Positions 9,540-15,441 of a DNA stretch of 15,441 nt are shown here, in pieces. How positions within the stretch are numbered: position 1 is the first letter of the stretch; every line of letters starts with the position of its first letter. The stretch is from JBGPLJ01 sp041486385 (GTDB lineage: Bacteria > Pseudomonadota > Gammaproteobacteria > Steroidobacterales > Steroidobacteraceae). The stretch lies in assembly GCA_041486385.1 (NCBI GenBank), contig JBGPLJ010000049.1:1-15441 (forward strand). The letters run 5' to 3'. Under the pieces are notes generated by a model that saw only the letters and a list, made by a program, of their open reading frames with translations, did not search any database and had not been told where the DNA came from. The position numbers were made by a program, and so were the translations under genes.

Positions 9540-10645
9540 TGGGTGCTGCGTGCGACCGGCTGCACCTTGCTGCCGGGACGCAGTTTGTCCGCGCCTTCCG
9601 TCACGATCGTTTCATTGACGGCGAGGCCATCGATCACTTCCACTTCACCCGGCCGCCGCCGCCCGATGTGAATTTCGCGCTTCTCGGCCGTGCCATCCAC
9701 AACCACGTAGATGAACTGCCGTCCTTCCTCTGGCAGCAGCGATTCTTCCGGCACGACGATGGCGTCCTTCGAAGACTCGACAATGTGCACCGTCAGAAAC
9801 ATGCCCGGTTTCAGCAGTCCTTCCTTGTTCGGCACCACGGCGCGCACGTTGAACGCCCGGCTGACCGGATCGACCCGCGTATCGATGCTTGCAACCTCGC
9901 CCTGAAACGGATGCCCCGGGTAGGCCGTGGTCTCGGCGCGCACGGTCAGGGCCGGGTGGAGAGCAGCCATCATTGATTCGGGTACCGAGAAGTCGACTTT
10001 GATACGGCTCGTGTCGTCCAGCGTCGTGATCACGGCGCCAGGATTCACGAGACTCCCGGGGCTCACCCGCCGCAGGCCCAGACGCCCGTCGAAAGGCGCG
10101 CGGATGACGGTGTCGCTCAGGCGTGACTCGGAGGCTTCGACCTTGGCCTGGTTCGACTTCAACGTCGCCTCGATCTCGTCGAATTGCGCCTGTGACAACG
10201 CCTTGGTGCCAAAGAGCTCAAGGCTGCGCTGGTACTGGCTCTTGCTCTCCACGAGCGCCGCCTGCGCCTGGGCGAGATCGGCCCTCGACTGGGTGCTCTC
10301 CAGTTCGACGAGCACGTCGCCGCGGTGTACGGCCTGACCCTCGCGAAAACGAATCGCCGCCACCCGATTCGAGATTTTGGCGGTGACTTCGATCGCCTCA
10401 TTGGCGCGCGCGGTTCCGAGCGCCTCGATTTCATAGGGAAACTGCTTGCGGACCACCGGTTGCAGGACCACGGCGGTGCCAGGCGAGGCGGCAGTGCCGG
10501 CGCGGGCCGCGCCCGTCGGACTCCCCGGGGCCCCGCTGCTCCCGGCGCGCCAAAGCGCGAGCGTCAGGCCAATGCTTACGGCGGCCAAAGCGGCCGCAAC
10601 GATCGATACGATCAGGAGTTTCTGGCGAAGCTTGTCGTCCGACAT
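9536..10645 (-). CDS. RND efflux periplasmic adaptor (membrane fusion protein, HlyD/AcrA family)
   Basis: A 369-residue adaptor linking the inner-membrane pump to an outer-membrane channel. Residues 9-32 are a single hydrophobic anchor. There is no lipobox, so it is an N-terminally anchored rather than lipidated adaptor. A low-complexity Gly/Ala/Ser/Thr linker (34-57) follows. The first half of the lipoyl/barrel-sandwich domain is at about 75-116 (LGTARANEAIEVTA to GDVLVELES), and an alpha-helical hairpin lies at about 118-176. The second lipoyl half is SDTVIRAPFDGRLGLRRV (177-194), then beta-barrel and membrane-proximal domains. The family motif IRAPFDG is intact. It is the promoter-proximal gene of the operon. 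No strong ribosome binding site precedes the ATG at 10645. Confidence 0.94.
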   Translation of the reverse strand: MSDDKLRQKLLIVSIVAAALAAVSIGLTLALWRAGSSGAPGSPTGAARAGTAASPGTAVVLQPVVRKQFPYEIEALGTARANEAIEVTAKISNRVAAIRFREGQAVHRGDVLVELESTQSRADLAQAQAALVESKSQYQRSLELFGTKALSQAQFDEIEATLKSNQAKVEASESRLSDTVIRAPFDGRLGLRRVSPGSLVNPGAVITTLDDTSRIKVDFSVPESMMAALHPALTVRAETTAYPGHPFQGEVASIDTRVDPVSRAFNVRAVVPNKEGLLKPGMFLTVHIVESSKDAIVVPEESLLPEEGRQFIYVVVDGTAEKREIHIGRRRPGEVEVIDGLAVNETIVTEGADKLRPGSKVQPVARSTQ

Positions 10646-10668
10646 GGGGCAGGAACACTACTGGAGTT

Positions 10669-10710
10669 GCCGGACGGTCATTATGTCAGCGTCCGGCGCT
10701 CGTCCGGCGC
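10669..10710. promoter_or_regulatory. Operator-like inverted repeat plus direct repeat at the RND operon promoter
   Basis: GCCGGACG (10669-10676) and CGTCCGGC (10690-10697) form a perfect 8-bp inverted repeat with centres 21 bases apart, a spacing suited to a dimeric repressor. A second copy of the right arm, CGTCCGGC, begins at 10701, making a GTCCGGCGC tandem repeat with an 11-base period. The arms enclose the probable -10 hexamer of the efflux operon. A TetR- or MarR-type protein bound here would block it. The regulator's identity is unknown. Confidence 0.5.
10680..10685 (-). promoter_or_regulatory. Probable -10 hexamer (CATAAT) of the RND efflux operon
   Basis: Read on the minus strand, CATAAT matches the sigma-70 -10 consensus at five of six positions and stands out in GC-rich sequence. 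It lies 34 bases before the adaptor ATG, so a short leader of about 27 bases is expected. No good -35 hexamer is seen 16-18 bases upstream, where the sequence is the GC-rich repeat. Confidence 0.5.
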
Positions 10711-10755
10711 AGGGCCCCGAAAAAAGAGCGCGATGGCGGTCGACGCAGCCCTTTT

Positions 10756-10764
10756 TGCTACACT
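10756..10764 (+). promoter_or_regulatory. Extended -10 element (TGCTACACT) just before the PhaR-like gene
   Basis: TG-C-TACACT resembles an extended -10 promoter. It ends six bases before the ATG at 10771, so transcription would start at or next to the start codon. No Shine-Dalgarno sequence precedes the ATG. The simplest reading is a leaderless or near-leaderless mRNA. No clear -35 was found, which extended -10 promoters tolerate. Confidence 0.4.
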
Positions 10765-10770
10765 CTGGCC

Positions 10771-11139
10771 ATGGGTAACGCACGTATCATCAAGAAGTAC
10801 GCCAACCGGCGGCTTTACGACGCCAGCATCTCCCGCCACGTGACCCTCGATGACATTCGCCACCTGATCGTCGGGGGCGAGAAGATCACGGTCGTGGAAG
10901 ACAAGACGGGTGACGACATCACGCGGCTCATCCTGCTGCAGGTGATCGCCGAGCAGGAGCACGGCGGCCAGCCGATCCTCTCCACACAGCTCCTCGAGTC
11001 GATCATCCGTTGCTATGGCAATGCCATGGAAAAGAGCATGTCGCGCTGTCTCGAGCAGAGCGTCGAGCACTTCTCGCACGAGCGCGAGGCGCTCGAAGCG
11101 GAGCGGCTCGCTGACGTGAGCACCGCCCCTCCCGCCTGA
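10771..11139 (+). CDS. phaR: Polyhydroxyalkanoate synthesis regulator, PhaR-type DNA-binding protein
   Basis: A 122-residue protein with the PhaR N-terminal DNA-binding domain: IIKKYANRRLYDASISRHVTLDDIRHLI (residues 6-33, shown here in parts: IIKKYANRRLYD then VTLDDIRHLI), matching the family pattern KKYxNRRLYD..S.Y.TL.DI. An accessory PHB_acc segment follows at about 62-103 (DITRLILLQVIAEQE, STQLLESIIRCYG). In PHA-producing bacteria PhaR represses phasin and its own gene and senses the polymer surface. The protein is shorter than the best known PhaR proteins (about 180 residues), with a short acidic tail after residue 104. No PHA synthase or phasin gene is in the window. The next gene begins 13 bases downstream, so this regulator probably heads the operon of unassigned enzymes. 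The start is set by the family's characteristic N-terminus. Confidence 0.85.
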   Translation: MGNARIIKKYANRRLYDASISRHVTLDDIRHLIVGGEKITVVEDKTGDDITRLILLQVIAEQEHGGQPILSTQLLESIIRCYGNAMEKSMSRCLEQSVEHFSHEREALEAERLADVSTAPPA

Positions 11140-11152
11140 AGCGCCCGCGCCC

Positions 11153-12082
11153 ATGTCCGTGATCGCACTGCTCGGCCCGCAATTCCGCGAGCCGAATCTG
11201 GCCCCTGTACTCGCCGAGCTCAACCTCGCAGGCCCGCTGGTGTCGGTGACGGCCGGCTGGCAGGAACGTGAAGGCGAAATCGACGAGCTTGCGGCGCACC
11301 TCGACCGCGACGTCACGGATCTTGGGCTCTACGCGCGCACCGAGCACGTCTTTGCCGAGGATCGCTCCCTCCTCGTGAGCTATCGCGCGCGCCAGGAACG
11401 CCTCCGCGGCATGCAGGAACTGTATCGCGTGCAGCTGGAACACGCGCGCGAGGCCGTGGAAGACATCTGGTTCAGCAGCGCCGCGCCCACGACCGTGCGC
11501 GCGGCGCGGCGCAGCGCGCTCGGCGTCATGCGCCGCCTCGACCGCGAGCATGTGCTGGCGATTGAACGGGTGCATCAGGAGTTCGAGCGCGAGAACTCCC
11601 TGACCGAGCGGCCTGCAATCGCGCGTCAGCGCCGCGAATTGGCGGCCGCTATCAGCCAGGCTGCGGCCGTGCTGATCGCGGGCGGCCACGTGGCCATCCT
11701 CGTCAATCGCCTGCGGCTCCTCGGACTCGCCGAGGTTCTGCAGGGCAAACCCATTCTGGCCTGGTCGGCGGGCGCGATGGCGATCGCGGAGCGTATCGTC
11801 CTGTTTCACGATCAACCGCCGCAAGGCGCGGGCGTCGCCGAGGTCTTCGATCAGGGCCTGGGGCTCGTGCCGGGCCTGCTGCCGCTGCCGCATGCACAGA
11901 CACGGCTGCACCTGCACGACAACACTCACGTGTCGATTCTCGCGCGCCGCTTCGCACCGGCGCGCTGCCTGACGCTCGATCACGGTTCGGTGCTATCGAT
12001 TGCCGATGGGCACCTGCAGAGTTACGCGAACAGCTGGCGCCTGACGCGCGACGGCTCGCTCGCCGGGGCGGATGCGCCATGA
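11153..12082 (+). CDS. Peptidase S51/cyanophycinase-like protein (class I glutamine amidotransferase-like fold)
   Basis: A 309-residue cytoplasmic protein with no signal peptide. The nucleophile elbow is ILAWSAGAMAIAE, with S205 as the expected catalytic serine, as in dipeptidase E and cyanophycinase. AAVLIAGGHVAILV (171-184) corresponds to the usual GGG oxyanion loop. GLVPGLLPLPH (237-247) would carry the catalytic histidine H247. The final segment LTLDHGSVLSI (273-283) aligns in shape with the family's LxEGxxL motif, but the Glu is replaced by His (H277), with Asp just before it (D276). The N-terminus ALLGPQFREP and VTAGWQERE are Rossmann-like. Residues about 50-165 are a long, charged helical insertion absent from simple S51 enzymes. 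It starts 13 bases after the PhaR stop without a ribosome binding site and overlaps the next gene by ATGA. A family with an amidase/isopeptidase-type role is likely, but the substrate is unknown. Confidence 0.65.
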   Translation: MSVIALLGPQFREPNLAPVLAELNLAGPLVSVTAGWQEREGEIDELAAHLDRDVTDLGLYARTEHVFAEDRSLLVSYRARQERLRGMQELYRVQLEHAREAVEDIWFSSAAPTTVRAARRSALGVMRRLDREHVLAIERVHQEFERENSLTERPAIARQRRELAAAISQAAAVLIAGGHVAILVNRLRLLGLAEVLQGKPILAWSAGAMAIAERIVLFHDQPPQGAGVAEVFDQGLGLVPGLLPLPHAQTRLHLHDNTHVSILARRFAPARCLTLDHGSVLSIADGHLQSYANSWRLTRDGSLAGADAP

Positions 12083-13215
12083 ATCCGCAGCTGCGCGAGC
12101 TGTTTGCCAATGGCGACCCGACACCCGCAGCCATCGAGGCGCTCCTGCGCTCGACGCGCTTTCCGGTCATCGATCCGCACGGCGTCACCTTCGTATTCAA
12201 AGGCGCCGCGGACAGCGTGCTGCTGCGTTTGTGGATTTCAGGTCTGCCCGCGACGCAGCCGCTCGAGCGTCTCGGCGGCGCCGATCTCTGGGCCCTGCAC
12301 ATCGATCTGCCGGAGAACTCGCGCGTCGAATACAAGTTCGAGGTGATTCGCGGCGGCACGAGCGAATGGATCACGGACCCGTTGAATCCGGTGAAGGCGA
12401 CCGATCCGTTCGGCGCGAACTCGGTATGCCAGGGCTATGGCTATCGGCGGCCGCAATGGTCGCAGTTCGATCCGCTCGCGCGCACCGGAGCGATCGATGA
12501 GCTCTGGATCGCGAGCCAGGCTTTTGGACAGCAGCGCCGGGTGCGCGTGTATGTTCCGGCGCGCTTTCGCCGCACGCGCCGCTATCCGCTCCTCGTCGTG
12601 CACGACGGCGATGACTATCTGCATTTTGCCGAGCTGAAAGTGGTGCTCGACAATCTCATTCATCGGCTGGAGATCCCGCCACTGATCGTCGCGCTCACGC
12701 AGTCGCCGGACCGCCTCAATGAATATGCGGGCGATGCGCGCCACGCGCAGCATCTCGTCAAGGAAATTCTCCCGGCGTTTCAGCAGCGCTTTGCGCTGCG
12801 CGACGAGCCGGCCGCGCGCGTCGCAATGGGCGCGAGTTTCGGCGCGGTGGCGAGTCTGCACGCGGCCTGGATGTACCCGGGCGCGTTCGGGCGGCTGCTG
12901 CTCGAATCCGGATCATTCGCGTTTTCGGATATCGGGCAGCATCGGCGCACCCCCGCCTTCGATCCGGTCGTGCGCTTCGTCAATGAATTCCGCCGCGCGC
13001 CCGGCAAGCCCGCCGAGCGCATTTACCTGAGCTGCGGCATCTACGAATCGCTCATTTATGAGAACCGCTCGCTCGTGCCGCTGCTCACGGAGGCCGGCAT
13101 GCAGGTGCGCTACGAGGAAGCACGCGACGGTCACAATTGGGAAAACTGGCGGGATCGGCTGCAAACGGCCCTGACCTGGCTGCTGCCGGGCCCGCTCTGG
13201 ATGGTCTACGAGTAG
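12079..13215 (+). CDS. Esterase-D/enterochelin-esterase-like alpha/beta hydrolase with N-terminal beta-sandwich domain
   Basis: A 378-residue cytoplasmic serine hydrolase of unknown substrate. Residues about 30-115 resemble an E-set/CBM48-type immunoglobulin-like domain (VTFVFKG, VLLRLWISG, LWALHIDLPENSRVEYKFEV), as found before the catalytic domain of Fes-type esterases. The catalytic domain spans about 140-372. It opens with RRVRVYVPARF and YPLLVVHDGDDY, has its nucleophile S253 in GASFGA, and its histidine H352 in DGHNWENW. The acid is less certain, with a candidate in the YLSCGIYES region (316-324). It lacks a signal peptide, so an extracellular polymer is unlikely. It is translationally coupled to the S51-like gene by ATGA and is followed by a REP-like palindrome and the ATP-grasp gene. 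A PHA-related or siderophore-ester role is possible but unsupported. Confidence 0.75.
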   Translation: MNPQLRELFANGDPTPAAIEALLRSTRFPVIDPHGVTFVFKGAADSVLLRLWISGLPATQPLERLGGADLWALHIDLPENSRVEYKFEVIRGGTSEWITDPLNPVKATDPFGANSVCQGYGYRRPQWSQFDPLARTGAIDELWIASQAFGQQRRVRVYVPARFRRTRRYPLLVVHDGDDYLHFAELKVVLDNLIHRLEIPPLIVALTQSPDRLNEYAGDARHAQHLVKEILPAFQQRFALRDEPAARVAMGASFGAVASLHAAWMYPGAFGRLLLESGSFAFSDIGQHRRTPAFDPVVRFVNEFRRAPGKPAERIYLSCGIYESLIYENRSLVPLLTEAGMQVRYEEARDGHNWENWRDRLQTALTWLLPGPLWMVYE

Positions 13216-13226
13216 AATGACCGCTG

Positions 13227-13256
13227 TGGGGTCAGACCCCATGGGGTCTGACCCCA
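13227..13256. repeat. REP-like 30-bp perfect palindrome (two TGGGGTC-A/T-GACCCCA units)
   Basis: TGGGGTCAGACCCCA (13227-13241) is followed directly by its exact reverse complement TGGGGTCTGACCCCA (13242-13256). Each half is itself a 7+1+7 palindrome, so the site can form one long hairpin or two short ones. From memory, the GGGGTCAGACCCC core occurs as a dispersed intergenic repeat in many proteobacteria, linked to REP-associated transposases. No such transposase is in this window. It lies in the only sizeable gap (72 bases) within the gene group. Confidence 0.85.
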
Positions 13257-13272
13257 TTGCTAAGAACAAGAA

Positions 13273-13278
13273 GCGAGG
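13273..13278 (+). promoter_or_regulatory. Ribosome binding site (GCGAGG) of the ATP-grasp gene
   Basis: GCGAGG ends nine bases before a GTG codon at 13288. It decides the start, because no ATG is in frame near the family N-terminus and the palindrome lies just upstream. Confidence 0.5.
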
Positions 13279-13287
13279 TCCACCACC

Positions 13288-14532
13288 GTGGCTCACGTGA
13301 CCCGTCAGATCGGCCTTTCGCTCGGCGCCGACATCTGTTGGCCGATCTGCTTCGAGGAAATCCTGAAGCGCCTGAAGCTCTCGATCCCCTGGGCGGGGGA
13401 CACGCTCGACTTTGCCGTCAGCCGCGTGACCATCGAACCCTTCGACCTCAAGCAGCCCGTGCGCTACGACCTTGTGATCGACCGGCTGACGCACTGGTAT
13501 CACACCAGCCGCGAATGGATAAAGAAGGCCGTGGTGCTCGATGACCTCTATGTGTTCAACAATCCCTGGTCGATCCAGTCGAACGAGAAGCACACGACCT
13601 ACGCGGCGATGATGCGGCTCGGGCTCCCGATCCCCGAAACCTGGATGGTGCCGCCCAAAGCCTACGACAAGTCGGCGGATCTGGAACCGACACTGCAGCG
13701 CTACGCGCGCCTCTTTGACGTCGGCGCCATCGGCCAGAAGCTCGGTTTCCCGCTGTTCATGAAGCCCTATGACGGCGGCGGCTGGGTGGGCGTCACCAAG
13801 ATCGACAACATCGAAGCGCTGCGCGCCGCGTATGAAGCGAGCGGCACGAAGATCATGCATCTGCAGGCGGGCGTGATTCCCTACGACAAGTTCGTGCGCT
13901 GCATTGGCCTCGGGGCCCAGACGCGGGTCGTCAACTACAACCCGTCCGCACCGCTCCATGACCGCTACATGGTGGACCATGACTTCATCAAGCCCGCGGA
14001 ACGTGCGACGCTCGAAGGAATGACGCTCACCATCAACGCGTTCTTCGGCTGGGATTTCAATTCCTGCGAAGCCCTCCTGAAACGCGGCAACTGGTACCCC
14101 ATCGATTTCGCGAACGCATGTCCCGACAGCCAGGTCACCTCACTGCACTACCATTTCCCGTGGCTCGTTAAGGCCAATCTCGCCTGGGGGATTTTTTGCG
14201 CGGCCACGAAGCGGCGCATGCGCAAGAACCTCGATTGGGAGCCGTTCTTCGACATCGCGCGTCAGGAGCTCTCGTATCCGGAGAAGCTCGAGCGCTACAC
14301 GCGGCTTGCCCACGAGCACTTCGATACCGAACGCTTCGAGGACTTTCGCCGCAAGCATCTCGCACATCTTGATGCAGTGGCCTACGAGTTTTTCGGCAGC
14401 GCCGCGGCGCGCGACGCCGTGCGCAAGAAAGTGGCGGCGCTCTATCCGCCACACGAGATCGATCAATTCACGCAGCTCTTCATGGATCGCATCGGCGAGT
14501 GGCGCCGGATTGAAGGGCAGACTGCGACATGA
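13288..14532 (+). CDS. ATP-grasp domain ligase of unknown substrate
   Basis: A 414-residue soluble protein with the ATP-grasp fold, which joins a carboxylate to an amine (or other nucleophile) through an acyl phosphate. A pre-ATP-grasp segment covers about 1-95 (NNPWSIQSNEKHTTYAAM begins at 91). The nucleotide-binding lysine and glycine-rich loop are LFMKPYDGGGWVGVTKI (156-172), with K159 and G163-G165. Probable Mg-binding acids are D256 and E261 in GWDFNSCEALL and D273/N276 in YPIDFANACPD, replacing the usual E-x-N. A basic, aromatic C-terminal region (about 285-414) follows, with KRRMRKNLDWEPFF, and may bind the acceptor. The start is GTG with GCGAGG nine bases upstream. The stop overlaps the next gene (ATGA, 14529-14532). 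I recognise the fold but no characterised member, such as RimK or glutathione synthetase, that it clearly matches. Confidence 0.8.
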   Translation: MAHVTRQIGLSLGADICWPICFEEILKRLKLSIPWAGDTLDFAVSRVTIEPFDLKQPVRYDLVIDRLTHWYHTSREWIKKAVVLDDLYVFNNPWSIQSNEKHTTYAAMMRLGLPIPETWMVPPKAYDKSADLEPTLQRYARLFDVGAIGQKLGFPLFMKPYDGGGWVGVTKIDNIEALRAAYEASGTKIMHLQAGVIPYDKFVRCIGLGAQTRVVNYNPSAPLHDRYMVDHDFIKPAERATLEGMTLTINAFFGWDFNSCEALLKRGNWYPIDFANACPDSQVTSLHYHFPWLVKANLAWGIFCAATKRRMRKNLDWEPFFDIARQELSYPEKLERYTRLAHEHFDTERFEDFRRKHLAHLDAVAYEFFGSAAARDAVRKKVAALYPPHEIDQFTQLFMDRIGEWRRIEGQTAT

Positions 14533-15275
14533 GCACCGGCATCGCCGCGCGCCAGAGCTGGAACTGGAGCACCGACCGGCTGCCTGAACCCGCGCGCGTG
14601 GTGCGTTGGGGGCATTTCGGTGCGCCCGTGCTCCTCTTCCCCACCGCCGGTGGTGACTACGAGGAAGTCGAGCGCTTCAAGCTGATTCACGTGCTTGGGC
14701 CCCTCCTCGACGCCGGCAGCATCAAGGTCTATTCGGTCGACAGCGTGGCCGGCAAGACCTGGATCGAGGGCACGCATTCCCCCGAGTACGGCTCACGCGT
14801 GCAGAATCTCTTCGATGCGTACATCTACAACGAAGTGGTCCCGCTCATTCGGCGCGATTGCGCCTCGAATGACATCGAGATTGTGGTCACCGGCGCTTCG
14901 ATCGGCGCATTCAACGCGGTCGCGAGCATCTGCCGTCACCCCGATGTGTTTCGCCTTGCGATCGCCATGAGCGGCACATTCGACCTGTCAAAGCATCTGG
15001 GCGGCAGGATGAATCAGGATTTCTATTTCTCCTCGCCCCTGCACTACCTGCCGGGGCTCGAGGAAGGTCCGCAACTCACACGTCTGCGCGAGCGCTTGGT
15101 ACTGCTGCCGACAGGCAGTGGCGATTATGAGGCCCCGGCGGAATCGTGGCAGATCGCCAATCTGCTCGGCGCGAAACGGGTGCCGAATCGCGTCGACCTC
15201 TGGGGTCCGGCGTATCACCACAACTGGAACACGTGGCGCGAGATGCTGCCGAAGTACCTCGGCGAGATGGTGTAA
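14529..15275 (+). CDS. Short esterase-D-like alpha/beta hydrolase
   Basis: A 248-residue cytoplasmic hydrolase with no signal peptide and no extra N-terminal domain. The nucleophile elbow is VTGASIGAFNA with S124. The histidine is H231 in AYHHNWNTWREML. The likely acid lies in LPTGSGDYEAP (D199 or E201). The motif GASxGA and the final H-N-W-x-x-W-R pattern are shared with the larger hydrolase two genes upstream, so the two are probably distant paralogues. The start codon overlaps the ATP-grasp stop by four bases, so ligase and hydrolase are made together. It is the last gene before the inverted repeat at the end of the window. Its substrate is unknown, but an ester or thioester made by, or feeding, the neighbouring ligase is the obvious candidate. 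Confidence 0.78.
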   Translation: MSTGIAARQSWNWSTDRLPEPARVVRWGHFGAPVLLFPTAGGDYEEVERFKLIHVLGPLLDAGSIKVYSVDSVAGKTWIEGTHSPEYGSRVQNLFDAYIYNEVVPLIRRDCASNDIEIVVTGASIGAFNAVASICRHPDVFRLAIAMSGTFDLSKHLGGRMNQDFYFSSPLHYLPGLEEGPQLTRLRERLVLLPTGSGDYEAPAESWQIANLLGAKRVPNRVDLWGPAYHHNWNTWREMLPKYLGEMV

Positions 15276-15359
15276 GAGCTGGTGCCGGTGCAGGTATCCG
15301 GGGGTATCTGGCGGGCTGAGGGGGTGGATCTCCTTCGCGCTCACAGCGCAAACGCGCAT

Positions 15360-15441
15360 CAGAAAAAACGGGGCATTTGACTGGACCGCTAGCGAGACCT
15401 CGAGCGCCGCCGCTCAATCGGGTGAGGCCCCGTTTTTTCTG
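15360..15441. terminator. 15-bp inverted repeat with A/T tracts, probable bidirectional terminator
   Basis: CAGAAAAAACGGGGC (15360-15374) is repeated in perfect inverse orientation as GCCCCGTTTTTTCTG (15427-15441). The pairing may continue past the window edge. A G/C stem followed by six T on either strand is the signature of an intrinsic terminator working in both directions. The 52-base interior is unusually long and contains a smaller hairpin, GAGCG-CCGC-CGCTC (15402-15415), and the palindrome CGCTAGCG (15387-15394). It lies 84 bases after the last stop of the plus-strand operon. Confidence 0.6.

Noticed and set aside
11003..11983. Minus-strand frames opposite the S51-like and ATP-grasp genes (also 12913-13980)
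   Set aside because: The plus-strand frames carry the catalytic motifs and ATGA overlaps. The opposite frames are low-complexity shadows.
13241..13300. A 19-codon frame (MGSDPIAKNKK...) beginning in the palindrome and overlapping the ATP-grasp start, as a leader peptide
   Set aside because: No ribosome binding site, the ATG is part of the repeat itself, and nothing else suggests attenuation.
15293..15311. Tandem GGTATCCGG/GGTATCTGG and a G-rich stretch to about 15326, as a regulatory repeat or G-quadruplex
   Set aside because: Only two imperfect copies and only three runs of three or more G, so too weak to call.

Overview
The window is GC-rich bacterial chromosome with tightly packed genes, several of them coupled by 4-base ATGA stop/start overlaps. 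A Gram-negative host is certain: there is an HAE-1 type RND efflux pump, an outer-membrane beta-barrel of the DUF3570 family and an outer-membrane-type lipoprotein. A FadB-like/thiolase pair, a PhaR-type regulator and a 30-bp GGGGTCAGACCCC palindrome suggest a proteobacterium, perhaps a gammaproteobacterium of the Xanthomonadales/Steroidobacterales kind. That placement is inference. No tRNA, rRNA, CRISPR array, integrase or intact insertion sequence was seen, and no stretch over 300 bases lacks a gene.

Region 1 (1-3267, plus strand) is a fatty-acid beta-oxidation operon: the C-terminal three quarters of a FadB-like multifunctional protein (cut by the window edge), a thiolase, and an OsmC-family protein 10 bases further on. 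Region 2 (3272-6252, minus strand) is a four-gene set transcribed as thioredoxin-like protein, DUF4266 lipoprotein, DUF3570 beta-barrel, ApbE flavin transferase. It looks like an envelope redox module. The beta-barrel carries a sequence resembling the ApbE flavinylation motif, and the lipoprotein ends in a Gly-rich CGC tail whose codons also form the ribosome binding site of the next gene.

Region 3 (6438-10645, minus strand) is a two-gene RND efflux operon, adaptor then pump, with no outer-membrane channel gene in the window. Its promoter region has a CATAAT -10 hexamer between the arms of an 8-bp inverted repeat, a likely repressor site. The repressor gene is not next to it.

Region 4 (10771-15275, plus strand) is the least familiar part. 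A PhaR-type regulator, possibly translated from a near-leaderless mRNA, is followed by four genes of unassigned role: a peptidase S51/cyanophycinase-like protein, an esterase-D/Fes-like hydrolase with an N-terminal beta-sandwich domain, an ATP-grasp ligase, and a second, shorter esterase-D-like hydrolase. One ligase with three hydrolases suggests a pathway that makes and cleaves an unknown amide or ester conjugate. A REP-like 30-bp palindrome sits just before the ligase gene. A 15-bp inverted repeat with flanking A/T tracts closes the window and probably terminates this operon.
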